From contig NZ_JAGDEL010000026.1 in the NCBI RefSeq assembly GCF_017497975.1, positions 43,099 through 107,098 on the forward strand: a stretch of DNA of 64,000 nucleotides, in the 5' to 3' direction. A program made the position numbers and the translations under genes. Every line of letters begins with the position of its first letter. Position 1 is the first letter of the stretch. The DNA comes from Metabacillus bambusae (lineage in GTDB: Bacteria; Bacillota; Bacilli; Bacillales; Bacillaceae). This document shows, piece by piece, positions 49,121 through 59,241 of this stretch. A model generated the notes under the pieces. That model made no database searches. It was not told the DNA's origin and was given only the letters and a program-made list of their open reading frames with translations.

Positions 49121-50182
49121 ATGAGAGACCGTCAAATAAAATGGTTGTTAAGAATAACGATTTTATTGTTGGGTTTATTAACGATTTATGTGTTTTTTAA
49201 ACTTCATAACATTTGGGATCCTTTTTTTCTAATGTTTAAAGCAATCTTTATTCCTTTTATTATAAGTGGATTTATTACGTATTTACTTCATCCTGTCATA
49301 GAAAGACTTCATCGGACTGGTGTTCCAAGGTCCATATCGATACTTATTATCTATTTACTATTTTTCGGTGTAATCGGATATGGCTTTTATCGAGGTGTAC
49401 CTGTGTTGGTCAACCAGCTTCGTGACCTTTTGGAGAATTTTCCACAGTTTTCCGATACATATAATAATTGGATAAACTCTATACGCAATCAAACCAATCG
49501 ATGGCCAGATGGAATACATGAGCGTATTGATAACATGTTCCAACAAACAGAGGAATGGCTTGCGTTAACGATTGAGAAATTAATAAACAGTTTAAGAAGT
49601 ATTTTTGATTATATTCTTTTGATAGCGATCATTCCATTTTTAGTTTTTTATATGTTAAAAGACTATGATCAGATAAAAAAAGCTGCATGGTATTTGACAC
49701 CAAGAAAATGGAGAAATGAAGCTATTCAGTTTTTAAAAAATCTTGATCGATCGCTAGGTAATTACATTAGAGGGCAGTTATTCGTTTGTTTAATAATCGG
49801 GAGTCTTGCTTTTCTATCACTATGGTTTTTTAAAGTGAAATATCCATTAATATTGGGTTTGCTCATCGGAGTGACGAATATTATTCCATACTTTGGGCCA
49901 ATAATTGGAGCAGTTCCAGCACTGATTATTGCAGCGACTATGTCTGCTAAAAGTGTCATTATCGTAATTGTGATCATTTTAATTTTGCAATTTATAGAGG
50001 GAAACATCTTGGGGCCATTAATTGTTGGAAGAAGTCTTCATATGCATGAGATCATCATCATGCTTGCGCTGCTCGCAGGTGGTGAAATTGGAGGCGTAGT
50101 AGGTCTAATGCTCGCTGTTCCGGTTGTTGTGATAGTAAGGGAACTGATTGTACATCTTGTTCAACTTAGAAGGCACCATTGA
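49121..50182 (+). CDS. yrrI: AI-2E family transporter YrrI
   Basis: 353 residues with about eight transmembrane helices. Family motifs: PFIISGFITYLLHPVIERL near the N-terminus and the C-terminal NIIPYFGPIIGAVPA, then QFIEGNILGPLIVG. Members export autoinducer-2 or act as Na+ (Li+)/H+ antiporters; the substrate cannot be told. ATG at 49121 with AGGAGTGAG upstream. The alaS promoter overlaps its stop codon. Confidence 0.87.
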   Translation: MRDRQIKWLLRITILLLGLLTIYVFFKLHNIWDPFFLMFKAIFIPFIISGFITYLLHPVIERLHRTGVPRSISILIIYLLFFGVIGYGFYRGVPVLVNQLRDLLENFPQFSDTYNNWINSIRNQTNRWPDGIHERIDNMFQQTEEWLALTIEKLINSLRSIFDYILLIAIIPFLVFYMLKDYDQIKKAAWYLTPRKWRNEAIQFLKNLDRSLGNYIRGQLFVCLIIGSLAFLSLWFFKVKYPLILGLLIGVTNIIPYFGPIIGAVPALIIAATMSAKSVIIVIVIILILQFIEGNILGPLIVGRSLHMHEIIIMLALLAGGEIGGVVGLMLAVPVVVIVRELIVHLVQLRRHH

Positions 50183-50207
50183 CAATTATTATTTGCTTGT
50201 CTATAAT
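50179..50207 (+). promoter_or_regulatory. Consensus sigma-A promoter of alaS
   Basis: A perfect TTGACA, 17-nt spacer and perfect TATAAT. The -35 overlaps the yrrI stop codon. Confidence 0.85.
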
Positions 50208-50213
50208 TCACGA

Positions 50214-50536
50214 TAGAATAAAGCTAAATCAATGATGGAACAAAGTATGTTGTGACCACCTTTTTAGAGAGGAATTTCCCCTGGCTGAAAGAAATTCTAA
50301 AGGATACCAACAGAAAGCTAATCCTAAGTGCAGAAAAAACTGCCGTTTAATCCACGTTACGGTTAATAAAGGTGATGGACTTTTGATTGACCACAAAGTT
50401 TAGGTTTTTTTACTTAGCTTTGTCGCCAATAGTCGAGCGTGTTGCGAATATCGAGTCCATAATCAGGGTGGTACCGCGAGTTAACTCTCGTCCCTGTGAA
50501 AAGAGGAGATTCTTTACACAGAGACGGGAGTTTTTT
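50214..50536 (+). promoter_or_regulatory. T-box riboswitch controlling alaS
   Basis: T-box AGGGTGGTACCGCGAG is at 50465-50480 and the terminator CTCTCGTCCCTGTG/CACAGAGACGGGAG with six T at 50485-50536. Stem I: AGTA (50244), helix TGTTG/CAACA, AGAGAGG bulge (50267), then GAAA and the specifier GCT (alanine, 50317-50319) followed by A. The specifier agrees with the downstream gene. Confidence 0.92.
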
Positions 50537-50544
50537 GTGTTTTA

Positions 50545-50662
50545 AGTTTTGGCACTATGTTGATTGGTACATAAGGCGTGAGACTCCTGCGGGAGGCACA
50601 CGGACCGCCCAAGGAAAGCGAACGCCTGCAGCGGAAATCAACAACCTAGTTTAACAGAGCCT
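50545..50662 (+). repeat. Dispersed repeat family 1, short-end subtype (copy 6)
   Basis: TTTTGGCACTATGTTGATTGG, then AGACTCCTGCGGGAGG, GGAAAGCGAACGCCTGCAGC, GGAAATCAACAACC and TTAACAGAGCCT. It lies between the T-box terminator and the alaS ribosome-binding site. Confidence 0.78.
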
Positions 50663-50706
50663 AAATTTTAAAAGCAAGTAACATAGTTAATTTAAGGAGG
50701 ATACAT

Positions 50707-53346
50707 ATGAGAAATTTACAATCAGCTGAAGTACGACAAATGTTTTTAGATTTTTTTAAAGAAAAAGGACATGCTGTTGAACCTAGTGCATCACTTGTCC
50801 CACATGAAGACCCAACATTGCTTTGGATCAATAGCGGTGTTGCGACATTAAAAAAATATTTTGATGGTCGCGTGATTCCAGCGAATCCTAGAATTTGTAA
50901 TGCGCAAAAATCAATTCGAACAAATGATATTGAAAACGTTGGTAAAACAGCGAGACATCATACGTTTTTCGAAATGCTAGGTAACTTTTCAATTGGTGAC
51001 TATTTTAAAGTCGAGGCAATTGAATGGGCATGGGAGTTTTTAACGAGTGAGAAATGGATCGGCTTTGATCCAGAAAAATTATCGGTTACGATTCATCCTG
51101 AAGATCAAGAAGCCTATGATATTTGGAAGGATAAAATTGGAGTACCTGAAGATCGTATTATTCGTTTAGAAGGAAACTTCTGGGATATTGGTGAAGGACC
51201 AAGTGGACCTAATACAGAGATCTTTTATGATCGAGGTGAATCATATGGCAATGATCCACAAGATCCAGAGTTATATCCTGGAGGTGAAAATGAACGATAT
51301 TTAGAAGTATGGAATCTTGTCTTTTCTCAATTTAACCATAACCCAGATGGTACATATACTCCATTACCTAAGAAAAACATTGATACAGGAATGGGACTTG
51401 AACGGATGGTTTCCGTTATTCAAAATGTTCAAACGAATTTTGATACGGATCTGTTCATACCGATTATTCGTGCGACTGAACAAATTTCAAATGAAGTTTA
51501 TCGTCAAGATCATGAAAAGGATGTTGCTTTTAAAGTAATCGCTGATCATGTTCGTACAGTTAGCTTTGCTATAAGTGATGGTGCACTTCCTTCTAATGAA
51601 GGCCGTGGTTATGTTTTGCGTAGATTGTTAAGAAGAGCAGTTCGCTATGCGAAGCAAATTAACATTAATCGTCCATTTATGTATGAACTTGTACCAGTTG
51701 TTGCGGAAATCATGGTAGATTTTTATCCAGAAGTAAAAACAAAAACAGAGTTTATACAAAAAGTTATTAAAAATGAAGAAGAACGCTTCCATGAAACATT
51801 AAACGAGGGCTTGGCTATACTGAGTGAAGTAATAAAGGTTCAAAAAGACAAAGGCAGTGAGATGATTCCAGGAAATGATGTCTTCCGTTTATATGATACA
51901 TACGGTTTCCCTGTTGAATTAACAGAGGAATATGCGGAAGAGGAAGGTATGAAGGTTGACCATACTGGCTTTGAAGAAGAGATGGGAAGACAACGTGACC
52001 GTGCTCGTGCTGCAATTCAAAAGGTAGATTCAATGCAGGTTCAAGGTGGGATGCTTGGTGAAATAAAAGATGCAAGTGAATTTGTTGGTTATAATCAATT
52101 AACCGTAGAGGCTGCTTCAGTTCTCGTATTAGTGAAAGATGGAGAACTAATTAAAGAAGCAAATGAAGGGGAAGAGGTACAGCTAATTCTTGATAGAACT
52201 CCTTTCTATGCTGAGAGCGGTGGGCAGATTGCAGACGTTGGTGTGCTAACAAGTGATAAAGTGATTGTGAAGGTGAAGGATGTTCAAAAAGCACCTAATG
52301 GACAGAATCTTCACAATGTCTTCATAGAAAGTGGAACTCTCCAAGCTGGAGACGTTATTACAGCAAAAGTCACTGAAAATAATCGCAGTGCGATTGTTAA
52401 AAATCATACGGCTACACATTTATTGCATCAAGCATTGAAAGATGTTCTCGGGTCCCATGTAAATCAAGCAGGATCATTGGTAACCGCTGACCGACTTCGA
52501 TTTGATTTTTCTCATTTTGGACAAGTAAGCGCTGATGAATTAGCTCGTATTGAGCAAATCGTAAATGAGCAAATTTGGAAGAGTATTGCAGTTACGATTG
52601 ATTTGAAATCACTTAAAGAAGCGAAGGAAATGGGCGCCATGGCTCTTTTTGGAGAAAAATATGGAGATGTTGTCCGCGTCGTTCAAGTTGGTGGGTATAG
52701 TTTGGAACTTTGTGGTGGTTGCCATGTTGACAACACAGCATCAATTGGATTGTTTAAAATCATGACAGAGACAGGAATCGGTGCTGGGACAAGACGTATC
52801 GAAGCAGTAACAGGTAAAGCTGCTTATCAATTAATTAATGGACAGCTTGAAAAGTTCCAGGAAGCTGCATCACTTTTAAAAGCTAATCCTAAGGATCTTG
52901 TGTCAAAAATAGATAGTCTATTAACTGATTATCGTATGATTCAACGTGAGAATGAATCATTAACAGCTAAACTAGGAAATCTTGAAGCAAATAGTATTGT
53001 TGATAAGGCAGTTACCATTAATGGTGTAACAGTTCTTGCAACAAAGGTAAATGCAAAAGATATGAATAGCTTACGTGGCATGATGGACGACTTGAAAAAT
53101 AAACTTGAATCAGTTATTGTTGTTCTCGGAGCTGTTGAAGATGGAAAAGTTAACCTAGTTGCAGGTGTTACGAAGGATTTAGTTACACAGGGCTACCATG
53201 CTGGTAAATTAATTAAAGAAGTTGCTGAACGCTGTGGAGGGAAAGGTGGCGGTCGTCCAGAGATGGCCCAAGCAGGTGCTAAAAATCCTGAAAACCTTAC
53301 AGAAGCGCTTAAATATGTCGAAGAATGGGTTCAATCCGTTTTATAA
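50707..53346 (+). CDS. alaS: Alanyl-tRNA synthetase
   Basis: Class II synthetase, 879 residues. Catalytic domain (1-240) with [24 protein letters not shown] and GLERM; tRNA recognition domain to about 450; editing domain (about 550-710) with the zinc motif HTATHLLH and ELCGGCHV; C-terminal DHHA1 domain ending [15 protein letters not shown] behind AAGGAGGA. Controlled by the upstream alanine T-box. Confidence 0.97.
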   Translation: MRNLQSAEVRQMFLDFFKEKGHAVEPSASLVPHEDPTLLWINSGVATLKKYFDGRVIPANPRICNAQKSIRTNDIENVGKTARHHTFFEMLGNFSIGDYFKVEAIEWAWEFLTSEKWIGFDPEKLSVTIHPEDQEAYDIWKDKIGVPEDRIIRLEGNFWDIGEGPSGPNTEIFYDRGESYGNDPQDPELYPGGENERYLEVWNLVFSQFNHNPDGTYTPLPKKNIDTGMGLERMVSVIQNVQTNFDTDLFIPIIRATEQISNEVYRQDHEKDVAFKVIADHVRTVSFAISDGALPSNEGRGYVLRRLLRRAVRYAKQININRPFMYELVPVVAEIMVDFYPEVKTKTEFIQKVIKNEEERFHETLNEGLAILSEVIKVQKDKGSEMIPGNDVFRLYDTYGFPVELTEEYAEEEGMKVDHTGFEEEMGRQRDRARAAIQKVDSMQVQGGMLGEIKDASEFVGYNQLTVEAASVLVLVKDGELIKEANEGEEVQLILDRTPFYAESGGQIADVGVLTSDKVIVKVKDVQKAPNGQNLHNVFIESGTLQAGDVITAKVTENNRSAIVKNHTATHLLHQALKDVLGSHVNQAGSLVTADRLRFDFSHFGQVSADELARIEQIVNEQIWKSIAVTIDLKSLKEAKEMGAMALFGEKYGDVVRVVQVGGYSLELCGGCHVDNTASIGLFKIMTETGIGAGTRRIEAVTGKAAYQLINGQLEKFQEAASLLKANPKDLVSKIDSLLTDYRMIQRENESLTAKLGNLEANSIVDKAVTINGVTVLATKVNAKDMNSLRGMMDDLKNKLESVIVVLGAVEDGKVNLVAGVTKDLVTQGYHAGKLIKEVAERCGGKGGGRPEMAQAGAKNPENLTEALKYVEEWVQSVL

Positions 53347-53425
53347 TTAAGCAAAGTAGTGTAGAATGTATGTAAGATGGGACAAAAAGATTCTATTTTG
53401 ATTCTCTAGAAAGAGGTGCGAATTA

Positions 53426-53686
53426 GTGAGTTCATTTGATAAAACGATGAAATTTAATTTTTCTGATGAATCGGTCGAAACAAATGTAAATGAAGTCCTT
53501 TATACTGTTTACGATGCATTGCAAGAAAAGGGCTATAATCCAATTAATCAAATCGTTGGCTATTTGCTTTCTGGTGATCCTGCCTATATTCCACGTCATC
53601 GTGATGCTCGAAATTTAATTCGCAAGCTTGAACGTGATGAATTAATTGAAGAGCTGGTCAAATCTTACTTACACAAACGAACATAA
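53426..53686 (+). CDS. yrzL: IreB family regulatory protein YrzL (UPF0297)
   Basis: 86 residues with family motifs [26 protein letters not shown] and [17 protein letters not shown]. The enterococcal relative IreB is a Ser/Thr-kinase substrate affecting cell-wall stress; in Bacillus the role is not established. GTG start after AAGAGGTG. The order yrzL, ruvX, yrzB is strongly conserved in Firmicutes. Confidence 0.92.
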   Translation: MSSFDKTMKFNFSDESVETNVNEVLYTVYDALQEKGYNPINQIVGYLLSGDPAYIPRHRDARNLIRKLERDELIEELVKSYLHKRT

Positions 53687-53690
53687 TTAA

Positions 53691-53788
53691 GAATGAAGGT
53701 GAACCTGAGTTTTACTTTAAATCTCAAATTCAAATAAGGATGGAACAAGCTAACTAATTAAGCTAGTTCCATCTCCTTACCTTCATTC
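53691..53788 (+). other. Nested RNA hairpin between yrzL and ruvX
   Basis: The outer arms GAATGAAGGT (53691) and ACCTTCATTC (53779) are a perfect 10-bp pair. Inside, AAGGATGGAAC (53737) faces GTTCCATCTCCTT (53766), with AGCTA/TAGCT-type pairing at the tip. No T-tract follows, so it is not an ordinary terminator. Confidence 0.6.
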
Positions 53789-53809
53789 AAAAAAATCGAG
53801 AGGCTTAAA

Positions 53810-54226
53810 ATGCGTATAATAGGACTTGATTTAGGAACGAAAACACTTGGCGTTGCAGTTAGTGATGAACTTGGCTGGACCGCACAAGGAATCGAAACGA
53901 TCAAAATTAATGAGGAAAATCGAGATTATAATTTTGCCAGACTGACTGAAATCATTAATGAGTACTCAATAGAAAAAATCGTTTTAGGAATGCCGAAAAA
54001 TATGAATGGCTCTATTGGACCAAGGGCAGAAGCGAGTCAAAAGTTTGCTGATATCCTAACGAAAAAATTCAAACTGCCTGTTATTTTGTGGGATGAAAGA
54101 TTAACAACAATGGCGGCAGAACGAATGCTCATTTCAGCTGATGTCAGTCGGAAAAAGCGAAAGCAAGTCATAGATAAAATGGCTGCAGTTATGATATTAC
54201 AAGGCTATTTAGACAGCTTAAATTAA
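53810..54226 (+). CDS. ruvX: Putative pre-16S rRNA nuclease RuvX (YqgF/YrrK)
   Basis: 138 residues, RNase H-like fold. N-terminal [20 protein letters not shown] with the first catalytic aspartate, central [19 protein letters not shown], and [14 protein letters not shown] carrying further acidic residues. The family was first annotated as a Holliday junction resolvase; maturation of 16S rRNA is better supported. ATG with GAGAGG upstream. Followed by yrzB after 30 nt. Confidence 0.93.
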   Translation: MRIIGLDLGTKTLGVAVSDELGWTAQGIETIKINEENRDYNFARLTEIINEYSIEKIVLGMPKNMNGSIGPRAEASQKFADILTKKFKLPVILWDERLTTMAAERMLISADVSRKKRKQVIDKMAAVMILQGYLDSLN

Positions 54227-54256
54227 GATTTAATAATAATAATGAGGTGAACCAAC

Positions 54257-54544
54257 ATGGAACATGGCGAAAAACAAATTACAGTTATTGATGAGAACGG
54301 AAATGAGCAACTTTGCGAAGTACTATTTACTTTTGAATCAGAAGAATTTAAGAAATCATACGTTCTTTACTACCCATTAGGGGCAGAAGAGGATGATAGC
54401 GAAGAAATTGAGATTCACGCATCTAGCTTTAATCCACACGCTAATGGTGAGGACGGAGAACTTGAGCCAATCGAAACAGAAGAAGAGTGGGATTTAATTG
54501 AGGAAATGTTAAACACTTTCCTTGATGAAGAAGAGGAAGAATAA
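54257..54544 (+). CDS. yrzB: DUF1292 protein YrzB
   Basis: 95 residues, very acidic, with the family pattern [27 protein letters not shown] and an acidic tail ending LDEEEEE. Function unknown. ATG with GAGGTGA upstream. Third gene of the conserved yrzL-ruvX-yrzB set and followed by a terminator. Confidence 0.92.
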   Translation: MEHGEKQITVIDENGNEQLCEVLFTFESEEFKKSYVLYYPLGAEEDDSEEIEIHASSFNPHANGEDGELEPIETEEEWDLIEEMLNTFLDEEEEE

Positions 54545-54551
54545 GCTTTGC

Positions 54552-54586
54552 AAGAGGTTGACTCAAAAGGTCAGCTTCTTTTTTTT
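54552..54586 (+). terminator. Terminator after yrzB
   Basis: AAGAGGTTGAC pairs with GTCAGCTTCTT, followed by six T. Confidence 0.8.
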
Positions 54587-54587
54587 A

Positions 54588-54752
54588 TGTCTAGGAAATT
54601 ATAAAATTCTAGTATTGCGGCTAAGCGCTAGGCATCCAGCTCTAGCCCCTAGCCCCTCGATCTCATGAATAGAAGGTGAAAAACACCTTCTATTCATGAG
54701 CGTCTTATTTGCCCGAGGCTGATCAAGGCGCCCTGAGCTTTTGTTCTGTCTA
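54588..54752 (+). repeat. Dispersed repeat family 2, subtype a (copy 7)
   Basis: ATGTCTAGGAAATTATAAAA to CTTTTGTTCTGTC. It holds a perfect 17-bp hairpin, CTCATGAATAGAAGGTG with CACCTTCTATTCATGAG and a 5-nt A loop. Almost identical in this part to the copy at 60.8 kb. The rest of the gap to mltG shows only a TATAAT at 54947, a likely mltG -10 element. Confidence 0.85.
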
Positions 54753-54976
54753 AAATTTCATCTTTTAATAAGATTTATGTCGATAACATGCAATGCTTCC
54801 ATCAATTGTCTGATTTTTTAATCCACCTTAAGAAAGAATAAAAATAACAATAATGTTATTTAGCTTATTCTTACTTTAAAATCCTCTCTCTTTCGTACTT
54901 TTCTACCTTTTGTGAAAAAATTGCCGAAACATAAAGAACATTGTAGTATAATAATTGGGATGAGAGGAGGATATGT

Positions 54977-56104
54977 ATGTCTGAAGTTGATTCAAAAAAG
55001 GATACATTCCGTAAAAAGCTTCTAGAAAAACAAAAAGAGGCAAAGGTAGTAAGAAAAATTGTCTTGACCGTTTTTATCGTATTAATTATTGCCTTTTCAG
55101 GTCTTATCGGAGGCGGTTATCTATATATTAAATCTTCATTAGAACCAGTCGATCCAAGTGATCAAACTGGTATTGATGTTACTGTTCCAATTGGCTCATC
55201 AGTATCAACAATATCAAGAATTTTAGAAGAGAATGATATCATTAAAGATGCCCGTGTATTTAAATATTACATTAAATTTAAGAACGAATCAGGCTTCCAA
55301 GCTGGGAATTATAAATTAAATAGAGCGATGACATTTACTGAAATCATTGAAATCTTAAAGCAAGGAAAGCTAATGGATGACGTAGCGTTTCAAATCACGA
55401 TACCTGAAGGAAGACAATTAAAAGAAATCGCCTCAATTATTTCAAATAACGCATCATTTAGTGAGCAAGAAATTATTCAAAAACTAACTGATAAAACATT
55501 TATTGAGTCGATGAGAGCAAAATATCCAGACTTACTTACAGATGATATATTTGGAGAAAATGTAAAATACGCACTTGAAGGATATTTGTATCCAGCAACC
55601 TACCCTTATTATAAAAAGGAACCAACTCTAGAGGAAATTTTGGAGCCTATGATTAAAAAAATGAGTGAGGTTGTTGCAAAATATATTCCACAGCTACAGG
55701 AGCAAAAGATGAGCGTACATCGTTTTGTGACTATGGCATCCTTAATTGAGGAAGAAGCCACTGAAAAAGCTGATCGTGAAAAGATTTCAAGCGTTTTTTA
55801 TAATCGTATAGAAAAAGATATGCCTTTACAAACAGATCCAACAGTTTTATACGCTCTTGGTAAACATAAGGACCGCGTTCTTTACAAAGACCTTGAAGTT
55901 GATTCGAAATACAATACATATCAAAATAAAGGTCTACCACCAGGTCCAATCGCTAATGCAGGTGAAGTATCCTTTGTAGCAGCTTTATCACCTGAAGATA
56001 CAGACTTCTTATATTTCTTAGCAACAAAAGAAGGTGATGTCATCTTCACGAAAACACTTGACGAGCACAATAAGGAAAAAGATAAACATATTACAAACAA
56101 ATAA
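54977..56104 (+). CDS. mltG: Endolytic murein transglycosylase MltG (YrrL)
   Basis: A membrane-bound enzyme that cuts nascent glycan strands and so sets their length. 375 residues: cytosolic basic start, one transmembrane helix (about 25-50), a LysM-like subdomain (VPIGSSVSTISRILEEN), then the YceG domain with catalytic glutamate in MASLIEEEA (about 255) and the conserved YNTYQNKGLPPGPIANAG. ATG behind AGGAGGA. Confidence 0.94.
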   Translation: MSEVDSKKDTFRKKLLEKQKEAKVVRKIVLTVFIVLIIAFSGLIGGGYLYIKSSLEPVDPSDQTGIDVTVPIGSSVSTISRILEENDIIKDARVFKYYIKFKNESGFQAGNYKLNRAMTFTEIIEILKQGKLMDDVAFQITIPEGRQLKEIASIISNNASFSEQEIIQKLTDKTFIESMRAKYPDLLTDDIFGENVKYALEGYLYPATYPYYKKEPTLEEILEPMIKKMSEVVAKYIPQLQEQKMSVHRFVTMASLIEEEATEKADREKISSVFYNRIEKDMPLQTDPTVLYALGKHKDRVLYKDLEVDSKYNTYQNKGLPPGPIANAGEVSFVAALSPEDTDFLYFLATKEGDVIFTKTLDEHNKEKDKHITNK

Positions 56105-56314
56105 TGATACAAAGGCAAAGGGGAAGTGAATTTTTTATTCGCATTCCCTTTCTTGTTGTGGTAAAATATATCGAGTTGTTATGGGGTTTTGTAACTTTAA
56201 TATTAAATAAGCTAAGAGTTCTCATTGATGAGGCTCTTATTTTTAGGTATACAAGATAATAATCAAAAAATAATGACATTTTTCATATAGCTATACGAAA
56301 TGCAGGAGGCAATT

Positions 56315-56959
56315 ATGTTAAACGAAGAAGTACTAACATATATAGAGAATCTTATACCTGATCCGCAAGATTATATAAAACAAATGGAAGTTTTTGCCGA
56401 GAAACATGATGTACCAATAATGGAGAAAACAGGTATTGAAGTGTTATTACTTCTACTCTCTATGCAGCAGCCTAAAAAAATTGTTGAGATTGGTACAGCA
56501 ATTGGGTACTCCGCAATTCGAATGGCATTAAAATTACCCAATACTGAAATTATCACGATAGAGCTGGACGAGGAGCGCTTTCGACAGGCAAACCTCAATA
56601 TTAAGGAAATGGGACTTGAAGAAAGAATTCAAGTACTACATGGTGATGCCCTTTCATTATCAGAGGAAATTAATAAGTATGGTCCATTTGATGCATTATT
56701 TATTGATGCGACAAAGGCAAAATATACAAAGTTTTTCAAGTTATATGAACCAATGCTTTCTTCAAATGGAATTATTTATACAGATAATGTACTGTTCAAA
56801 GGAACTGTTGCTCGCGATCGTTCAGAATTAAAAACAAGAAGACAACGAACACTTGTCAGAAAACTTGATGAGTTTAATCATTGGTTGTTTACATTAGATA
56901 AGTATGAAACAACAATCATTCCTGTCGGAGATGGGATTGCAGTATCAAAACGAAAATAA
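56315..56959 (+). CDS. trmR: tRNA 5-hydroxyuridine methyltransferase TrmR (YrrM)
   Basis: A SAM-dependent O-methyltransferase (family 3, COMT-like) that methylates ho5U34 to mo5U34 in tRNA. 214 residues. SAM motif VEIGTAIGYSAIRMAL (about 56-71), metal/active-site DALFIDATKAKY (about 122) and YTDNVLFKG. The ATG at 56315 has AGGAGG just upstream; an ATG 15 nt earlier precedes that site. Neighbouring trhP1-trhP2 make its substrate. Confidence 0.9.
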   Translation: MLNEEVLTYIENLIPDPQDYIKQMEVFAEKHDVPIMEKTGIEVLLLLLSMQQPKKIVEIGTAIGYSAIRMALKLPNTEIITIELDEERFRQANLNIKEMGLEERIQVLHGDALSLSEEINKYGPFDALFIDATKAKYTKFFKLYEPMLSSNGIIYTDNVLFKGTVARDRSELKTRRQRTLVRKLDEFNHWLFTLDKYETTIIPVGDGIAVSKRK

Positions 56960-56980
56960 AGTTTAAAAGAGGTGTATGAC

Positions 56981-57910
56981 ATGCGCAAACCGGAATTATT
57001 AGTTACACCCAAAAAAGTAGAGGACTTAAAGCCCTTAATACAAGCAGGTGCAGATGCGTTTATTATTGGTGAACAAAAATTTGGTCTTCGTCTAGCCGGT
57101 GATTTTTCAAAGGAACAGGTAAAAGAAGCGATTGCTATTGCCCATCACCATCATAAAAAGGTGTACGTGGCTATGAATGCGATTTTCCATAATGATTTAA
57201 TTGATGAATTAGGAGAGTATTTGACTTTTCTAAAAGAAGTAAAGGCAGACGCAGTTGTTTTCGGTGATCCAGCAGTACTTATGGTTGCAAGAGAAGTTGC
57301 ACCTGATTTAAAGCTGCATTGGAATACAGAAACAACAGCAACAAACTGGCACACGTGTAACTATTGGGGAAGAAAAGGTGCCAAACGTGCAGTTCTTGCT
57401 CGTGAGTTAAGTATGGATGCGATTATCGAAACAAAGGAATATGCAGAAGTTGAAATTGAAGTTCAAGTCCATGGAATGACATGTATGTTCCAATCAAAAC
57501 GCAGCTTATTAGGTAACTACTTTGAATATCAAGGTAAGGCTTTAAAAATAGAAAATCGCGCTGAAAAAGAAATGATGTTTTTATATGATCCTGAAAGAGA
57601 TAATAAATACCCAATTTTTGAAGACGCAAATGGAACACATATTATGAGTCCAAATGATATGTGTATTATTGATGAGCTTAGTGAAATGATTGACTCTGGT
57701 ATTGACTCCTTTAAAATCGATGGGGTACTTCAAACATCTGAGTATGTAATTGAAGTGACAAAGAAATATCGTAAAGCAATCGATCTATGTGAATCTAATA
57801 ATACTGAGTATGAAGAGATAAAAGATGAACTATTAGCAGAAATAGAAGATTTACAGGCGGAAAATCGACCATTAGATACTGGTTTTTTCTTTAAAGAGAC
57901 GGTTTATTAA
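56981..57910 (+). CDS. trhP1: tRNA hydroxylation protein TrhP1 (YrrN, peptidase U32 family)
   Basis: 309 residues, U32 'peptidase' fold. It acts with TrhP2 in prephenate-dependent hydroxylation of U34. Seen: PELLVTPKKVEDLKPLIQAGADAF, an HHHH run at about 60, VQVHGMTCMFQSKRSLLGNY and SFKIDG. The cluster cysteines present in the TrhP2 paralogue are mostly absent. ATG with AGAGGTG upstream, 21 nt after trmR. Confidence 0.88.
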   Translation: MRKPELLVTPKKVEDLKPLIQAGADAFIIGEQKFGLRLAGDFSKEQVKEAIAIAHHHHKKVYVAMNAIFHNDLIDELGEYLTFLKEVKADAVVFGDPAVLMVAREVAPDLKLHWNTETTATNWHTCNYWGRKGAKRAVLARELSMDAIIETKEYAEVEIEVQVHGMTCMFQSKRSLLGNYFEYQGKALKIENRAEKEMMFLYDPERDNKYPIFEDANGTHIMSPNDMCIIDELSEMIDSGIDSFKIDGVLQTSEYVIEVTKKYRKAIDLCESNNTEYEEIKDELLAEIEDLQAENRPLDTGFFFKETVY

Positions 57911-57968
57911 AAATAACTTTAGAGTTACAAGAAGATGTTGAATTCACATTAAAAAGGGAGTGAAAAAA

Positions 57969-59237
57969 ATGACTGTAGTAAAGGATAAAATCTCTAGCAT
58001 TATCAATGGAAAGCGTGTAATCACGAAAAAGCCTGAGTTACTAGCACCAGCGGGTAACTTAGAAAAACTTAAAATAGCGATCCATTATGGCGCAGATGCT
58101 GTTTTTATTGGTGGAAGAGAATATGGACTACGTTCAAATGCTGATAATTTCTCCCTTGAAGAGATGGCTGAGGGCGTTCAATTTGCTAATAAATATGGAG
58201 CGAAAATCTATGTCACAACAAATATTTTTGCTCATAATGAGAATATGGACGGACTAGATGAGTATTTAATGGGGATTGAAAATGCAGGAGTGACCGGCAT
58301 CATTGTAGCTGATCCATTAATTATTGAAACATGTAGACGTGTTGCTCCGAGGTTAGAAGTACATTTAAGCACACAACAATCACTTTCAAACTGGAAGGCA
58401 GTTCAATTTTGGAAGGAAGAAGGCTTAGAGCGTGTCGTCTTAGCCCGTGAAACTGGTGCTGAAGAAATTAGAGAAATGAAGGAAAAGATCGATATTGAAA
58501 TTGAAGCTTTTATTCATGGTGCTATGTGTATCGCGTATTCTGGTCGCTGTACATTGAGTAACCACATGACAGCTCGAGATTCTAATCGAGGCGGCTGTTG
58601 TCAATCATGTCGCTGGGATTACGACTTATTCAAACTAGAAAACAATGATGAAGTTGCTCTTTTCGATGCAAATGATGCACCATTTGCGATGAGTCCGAAA
58701 GATTTAAATTTAATAGAATCAATCCCTAAAATGATTGAGCTTGGAATTGATAGTTTGAAAATTGAAGGAAGAATGAAATCTATCCACTATATTGCAACAG
58801 TTGTAAGTGTTTATCGCAAAGTGATTGATGCTTATTGCGCAGATCCGGATCATTTTAAAATAGATCCTGAATGGTTAAAAGAATTAGATAAGTGTGCAAA
58901 CCGTGAAACAGCTTCTTCATTCTTTGAAGGTATTCCAGGTTACAAGCAGCAAATGTTTGGTAATCACAGTAAGAAAACAGCCTATGATTTTGTAGGCCTT
59001 GTATTAGATTATGATCAAGAAACACATATGGTTACTTTACAGCAACGAAACCACTTTAAACCAGGAAATACAGTTGAATTCTTTGGCCCAGATATTGAAA
59101 ACTTTACACAAACGATCGAGAAGATTTGGGATGAAAAAGGAAATGAGCTTGATGCTGCTCGCCATCCGTTACAAATTGTGAAATTCAGAGTAGATAAACC
59201 AGTCTTTAGGAACAATATGATGCGAAAGGGGTTCTGA
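57969..59237 (+). CDS. trhP2: tRNA hydroxylation protein TrhP2 (YrrO, peptidase U32 family)
   Basis: 422 residues. U32 core with KPELLAPAGNLEKLKIAIHYGADAV, HGAMCIAYSGRCTLSNHMT, RGGCCQSCRWDY (with the upstream cysteine residues a likely Fe-S site) and SLKIEGRMKS, then a C-terminal beta domain (about 340-422). With TrhP1 it supplies ho5U for TrmR. ATG behind GGGAGTG. udk starts 4 nt after its stop. Confidence 0.9.
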   Translation: MTVVKDKISSIINGKRVITKKPELLAPAGNLEKLKIAIHYGADAVFIGGREYGLRSNADNFSLEEMAEGVQFANKYGAKIYVTTNIFAHNENMDGLDEYLMGIENAGVTGIIVADPLIIETCRRVAPRLEVHLSTQQSLSNWKAVQFWKEEGLERVVLARETGAEEIREMKEKIDIEIEAFIHGAMCIAYSGRCTLSNHMTARDSNRGGCCQSCRWDYDLFKLENNDEVALFDANDAPFAMSPKDLNLIESIPKMIELGIDSLKIEGRMKSIHYIATVVSVYRKVIDAYCADPDHFKIDPEWLKELDKCANRETASSFFEGIPGYKQQMFGNHSKKTAYDFVGLVLDYDQETHMVTLQQRNHFKPGNTVEFFGPDIENFTQTIEKIWDEKGNELDAARHPLQIVKFRVDKPVFRNNMMRKGF

Positions 59238-59241
59238 TTAA

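Noticed and set aside
53737..53778. Terminator between yrzL and ruvX
   Set aside because: The hairpin has no T-tract and the genes form a conserved set; it is described as an RNA structure instead.
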